A DNA stretch of 6,494 nt from Paracoccaceae bacterium. GTDB lineage: Bacteria; Pseudomonadota; Alphaproteobacteria; Rhodobacterales; Rhodobacteraceae. The position numbers were made by a program, and so were the translations under genes. The stretch is from NCBI GenBank assembly GCA_026982255.1, contig JALSHL010000015.1, forward strand, positions 1-6,494, given 5' to 3'. Positions 5,193-6,494 of this stretch are shown here, one piece after another (positions within the stretch are counted from its first letter, which is position 1; each line of letters begins with the position of its first letter). The notes beneath the pieces were generated by a model that saw only the letters and a list, made by a program, of their open reading frames with translations, had not been told where the DNA came from and did no database searches.

Positions 5193-5873
5193 ATGGATGA
5201 AGCGGAAAAACGGCGGGTGATCCGCGATGCGGCAACGGTTATTCTGCTGCGCGAACACAAGGGGCGCGATCAGGTGTTGATGGGGCAACGCGGATCGGGC
5301 GCGGTGTTCATGCCGAACAAATACGTTTTTCCCGGCGGCGCGGTCGATGCCGCGGATTATACCATTGAGCCGGCGCGCCCGCTGGCCCCGCCCGAGGCGG
5401 TGAAGCTGGCGAAACAGGCCCCCGAAGGGGCAGGCGTGGCGGCGGCCATGGCGGCAGTGCGCGAGTTGTGGGAGGAAACCGGCCTGATGCTGGGTATCAA
5501 AGGGCAGGGGCCGGAAGCGCCGCCCGCCGACTGGCGCGGTTTTTTCGAGCGCGGGTTGCGGCCGCGCGCCGATGTGTTCCGTTTTGTTTTCCGTGCGGTG
5601 ACACCGCCGGGGCGGCCACGCCGGTTCGATGCGCGGTTTTTCATGGCCGATGTGGGTGCGGTGCATGGCTCGGCCGAGGATTTCTCCGGGGCTTCGGACG
5701 AGTTGAGCCATCTGCACTGGATCGATCTGGACGAGGCGAAATCGCTCGACCTGCCCTTCATAACCGAGGTGGTTCTGTCCGAGGTGCTGGCCATACGTGC
5801 CGACCCTGCGGCCCCGCGCCGCACGCCGTTTTTCCACCACGACGAAGTGCGCTCGCATTTCAGCCTGCTTTGA
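5193..5873 (+). CDS. Nudix hydrolase with interrupted Nudix box
   Basis: This 226-residue protein probably cleaves a nucleoside-diphosphate-linked substrate in the cytoplasm. The catalytic helix RELWEETGL (90-98) carries the metal-binding REUxEExGU signature. The glycine part of the box is PGG (47-49), and the stretch to the helix is about 27 residues longer than the standard G-x5-E-x7-REUxEExGU. An insert at this place is known from NUDT19/RP2-type enzymes that act on CoA derivatives, so an acyl-CoA or CoA diphosphatase activity is possible but not shown. The following part (RFDARFFMAD and HLHWIDLDEA) completes the fold. AAGGG lies about 8 bases before the ATG at 5193. It stands between the DUF983 gene and rpmG, with 121 bp to rpmG. 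Confidence 0.92.
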   Translation: MDEAEKRRVIRDAATVILLREHKGRDQVLMGQRGSGAVFMPNKYVFPGGAVDAADYTIEPARPLAPPEAVKLAKQAPEGAGVAAAMAAVRELWEETGLMLGIKGQGPEAPPADWRGFFERGLRPRADVFRFVFRAVTPPGRPRRFDARFFMADVGAVHGSAEDFSGASDELSHLHWIDLDEAKSLDLPFITEVVLSEVLAIRADPAAPRRTPFFHHDEVRSHFSLL

Positions 5874-5895
5874 GCGTTTTTGCTGTTCAGGGGAC

Positions 5896-5923
5896 TTGAC
5901 TCCGGCCCCCACGGGTGTAGAAG
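5896..5923 (+). promoter_or_regulatory. Probable rpmG promoter
   Basis: TTGACT (5896-5901) and TAGAAG (5918-5923) are separated by 16 bp and lie 72 bp before the rpmG start. The -35 matches sigma-70 consensus at five of six positions and the -10 at four. A dedicated promoter fits the need for high L33 expression apart from the Nudix gene. Confidence 0.55.
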
Positions 5924-5938
5924 GCCATTTCCAGTTTT

Positions 5939-5981
5939 GGGCGCATGCGCCCGGTATGCAGATAAACGCGGGGTTCCCGCG
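5939..5981 (+). promoter_or_regulatory. Structured rpmG leader with hairpin abutting the ribosome site
   Basis: Two dyads lie in the 5' leader. GGGCGCATGCGCCC (5939-5952) is a perfect 14-bp palindrome. CGCGGG-GTT-CCCGCG (5967-5981) is a 6-bp stem with a 3-nt loop whose last base is the first base of the GAGGAG ribosome site (5981-5986). The second stem could limit ribosome access. Whether this regulates L33 synthesis is inference. Confidence 0.4.
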
Positions 5982-5994
5982 AGGAGATGGACAC

Positions 5995-6162
5995 ATGGCG
6001 AAGCCAACAACTATCAAGATCCGCCTGAATTCCACCGCGGGCACCGGTCATTTCTATGTGACGAAAAAGAATTCGCGCACCATGACCGAGAAAATGGTCA
6101 AAATGAAATACGATCCGGTTGTGCGCAAGCACGTCGAATACAAGGAAGGCAAGATCAAATAG
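5995..6162 (+). CDS. rpmG: 50S ribosomal protein L33
   Basis: This 55-residue basic protein is a component of the large ribosomal subunit near the E site. The sequence MAKPTTIKIRLNSTAGTG, then FYVTKKNSRTMTEK and a C-terminal KYDPVVRKHVEYKEGKIK, is typical of alphaproteobacterial L33. It has no cysteines, so it is the zinc-independent form. The ATG at 5995 is preceded by GAGGAGA (5981-5987) at good spacing. It has a likely promoter of its own (5896-5923) and a strong terminator just downstream, so it can be transcribed apart from the DUF983-Nudix genes before it. Confidence 0.98.
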   Translation: MAKPTTIKIRLNSTAGTGHFYVTKKNSRTMTEKMVKMKYDPVVRKHVEYKEGKIK

Positions 6163-6186
6163 GTATTCGCCTCTTTTCGGATTTTC

Positions 6187-6217
6187 AAAAGCCGCCGGTT
6201 TTTCCGGCGGTTTTTTT
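6187..6217 (+). terminator. Intrinsic terminator of rpmG
   Basis: CCGCCGG (6192-6198) and CCGGCGG (6204-6210) pair around a TTTTT loop and are followed by seven T (6211-6217). AAAA before the stem can extend pairing with the T run. It lies 24 bp after the rpmG stop. Confidence 0.93.
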
Positions 6218-6242
6218 GTGCGCGGGACAGGGTGTTCCGGTT

Positions 6243-6262
6243 CTACTAAACCGGTTTAGTGG
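6243..6262. repeat. 20-bp palindrome, copy 3
   Basis: CTACTAAACCGGTTTAGTGG matches the family consensus at 19 of 20 positions, with a perfect 16-bp core ACTAAACCGGTTTAGT (6245-6260) identical to the core of copy 2. It lies downstream of the rpmG terminator in a gap between convergent genes, where a promoter operator is not expected. Confidence 0.8.
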
Positions 6263-6276
6263 CTCGAAGGCGAGGG

Positions 6277-6292
6277 GTTAACAATCCATTAA
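6277..6292 (-). promoter_or_regulatory. CtrA-box-like sequence
   Basis: On the minus strand the bases read TTAATGGATTGTTAAC, an exact match to the alphaproteobacterial CtrA pattern TTAA-N7-TTAAC. It overlaps the left half of palindrome copy 4. It points away from any gene start in the window, so it may be fortuitous. Confidence 0.35.
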
Positions 6293-6305
6293 ACCGGATT
6301 TGTGG
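6286..6305. repeat. 20-bp palindrome, copy 4 (degenerate, nested)
   Basis: CCATTAAACCGGATTTGTGG differs from the family consensus at three positions but keeps the centre AAACCGG and both ends. Its centre (6295.5) is 43 bp from that of copy 3, close to four helical turns, so two bound proteins would face the same side. It is enclosed by a further inverted repeat, GGTTAAC (6276-6282) and GTTAACC (6310-6316), with nearly the same centre. Confidence 0.65.
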
Positions 6306-6333
6306 TTTTGTTAACCACGGAACAGCAGGCCAC

Positions 6334-6360
6334 AAAAAAGGCCGGAGCAAACTCCGGCCT
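6334..6360 (-). terminator. Intrinsic terminator of the Bax inhibitor-1-like gene
   Basis: Arms AGGCCGGAG (6339-6347) and CTCCGGCCT (6352-6360) form a 9-bp stem with a 4-base loop. On the minus strand the stem runs into six T (6339-6334). It lies 24 bp beyond the TAG of the minus-strand gene entering from the right edge. Confidence 0.9.
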
Positions 6361-6384
6361 CTCGTGTATCTGTGGTGTTGCGCG

Positions 6385-6494
6385 CTAGTTGCGGTTGCCG
6401 AACAAGCGCAGCAGCATCAGGAACAGGTTGATGAAGTCTAGATAGAGGCTCAGCGCCCCGTAGACTGCCATCTTGCCGGCCATCGCCTCGCCGT
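6385..6494 (-). CDS. Bax inhibitor-1/YccA family membrane protein, C-terminal end
   Basis: Only the last 36 codons are present; the gene continues beyond the right edge. The visible end, with MAVYGALSLYLDFINLFLML then LRLFGNRN, is the final membrane helix and short tail typical of Bax inhibitor-1/YccA family proteins (multi-pass inner-membrane proteins linked in bacteria to FtsH or to calcium leak). The stop TAG is at 6387-6385. It converges on rpmG and has its own terminator. Family assignment rests on this short end alone. Confidence 0.8.
   Translation of the reverse strand, partial: GEAMAGKMAVYGALSLYLDFINLFLMLLRLFGNRN

Noticed and set aside
5130..6044. Minus-strand open frame of 304 codons across the Nudix gene
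   Set aside because: It is the shadow of the Nudix gene, rich in Arg, His and Pro, and crosses the rpmG promoter and leader.

Overview
The window looks like a stretch of chromosome from an alphaproteobacterium, most likely Rhodobacteraceae (Roseobacter/Rhodobacter type). It is GC-rich. The 55-residue, cysteine-free L33 protein and the order DUF983 - Nudix - rpmG fit that group. The taxonomy is my inference from protein appearance and gene order, not from a search.

Left part (1-2370): a gene-poor edge region carries two near-identical 20-bp palindromes. A minus-strand pair follows, 4-hydroxyphenylpyruvate dioxygenase (tyrosine catabolism) and a small Rieske [2Fe-2S] protein, joined by a TGATG stop/start overlap. 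An Lrp/AsnC regulator is divergent from the pair and is its likely local regulator.

Middle part (2336-4542, minus strand): an ECF sigma factor, a small single-pass membrane protein in the anti-sigma position and a membrane-anchored periplasmic Spy/CnrX-like protein form a tight operon. Its layout recalls the CnrH/CnrY/CnrX type of envelope metal or stress signalling. Just upstream is an exported protein with six canonical EF-hand loops, separated from the sigma gene by a strong intrinsic terminator. I read the four genes as a possible envelope-sensing module, which is the most interesting functional hypothesis here.

Right part (4708-6494): DUF983 zinc-ribbon membrane protein, a Nudix hydrolase with an interrupted Nudix box, and rpmG (ribosomal protein L33) with its own probable promoter, structured leader and terminator, all on the plus strand. 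The convergent 3' end of a Bax inhibitor-1/YccA family gene enters from the right edge. Between the converging rpmG and Bax-inhibitor genes lie two more copies of the 20-bp palindrome, one of them nested in a further inverted repeat that also contains a perfect CtrA-type TTAA-N7-TTAAC sequence. Four copies of this palindrome in non-coding DNA at both ends of the window, two of them with no promoter-facing gene, is the most unusual sequence-level signal.
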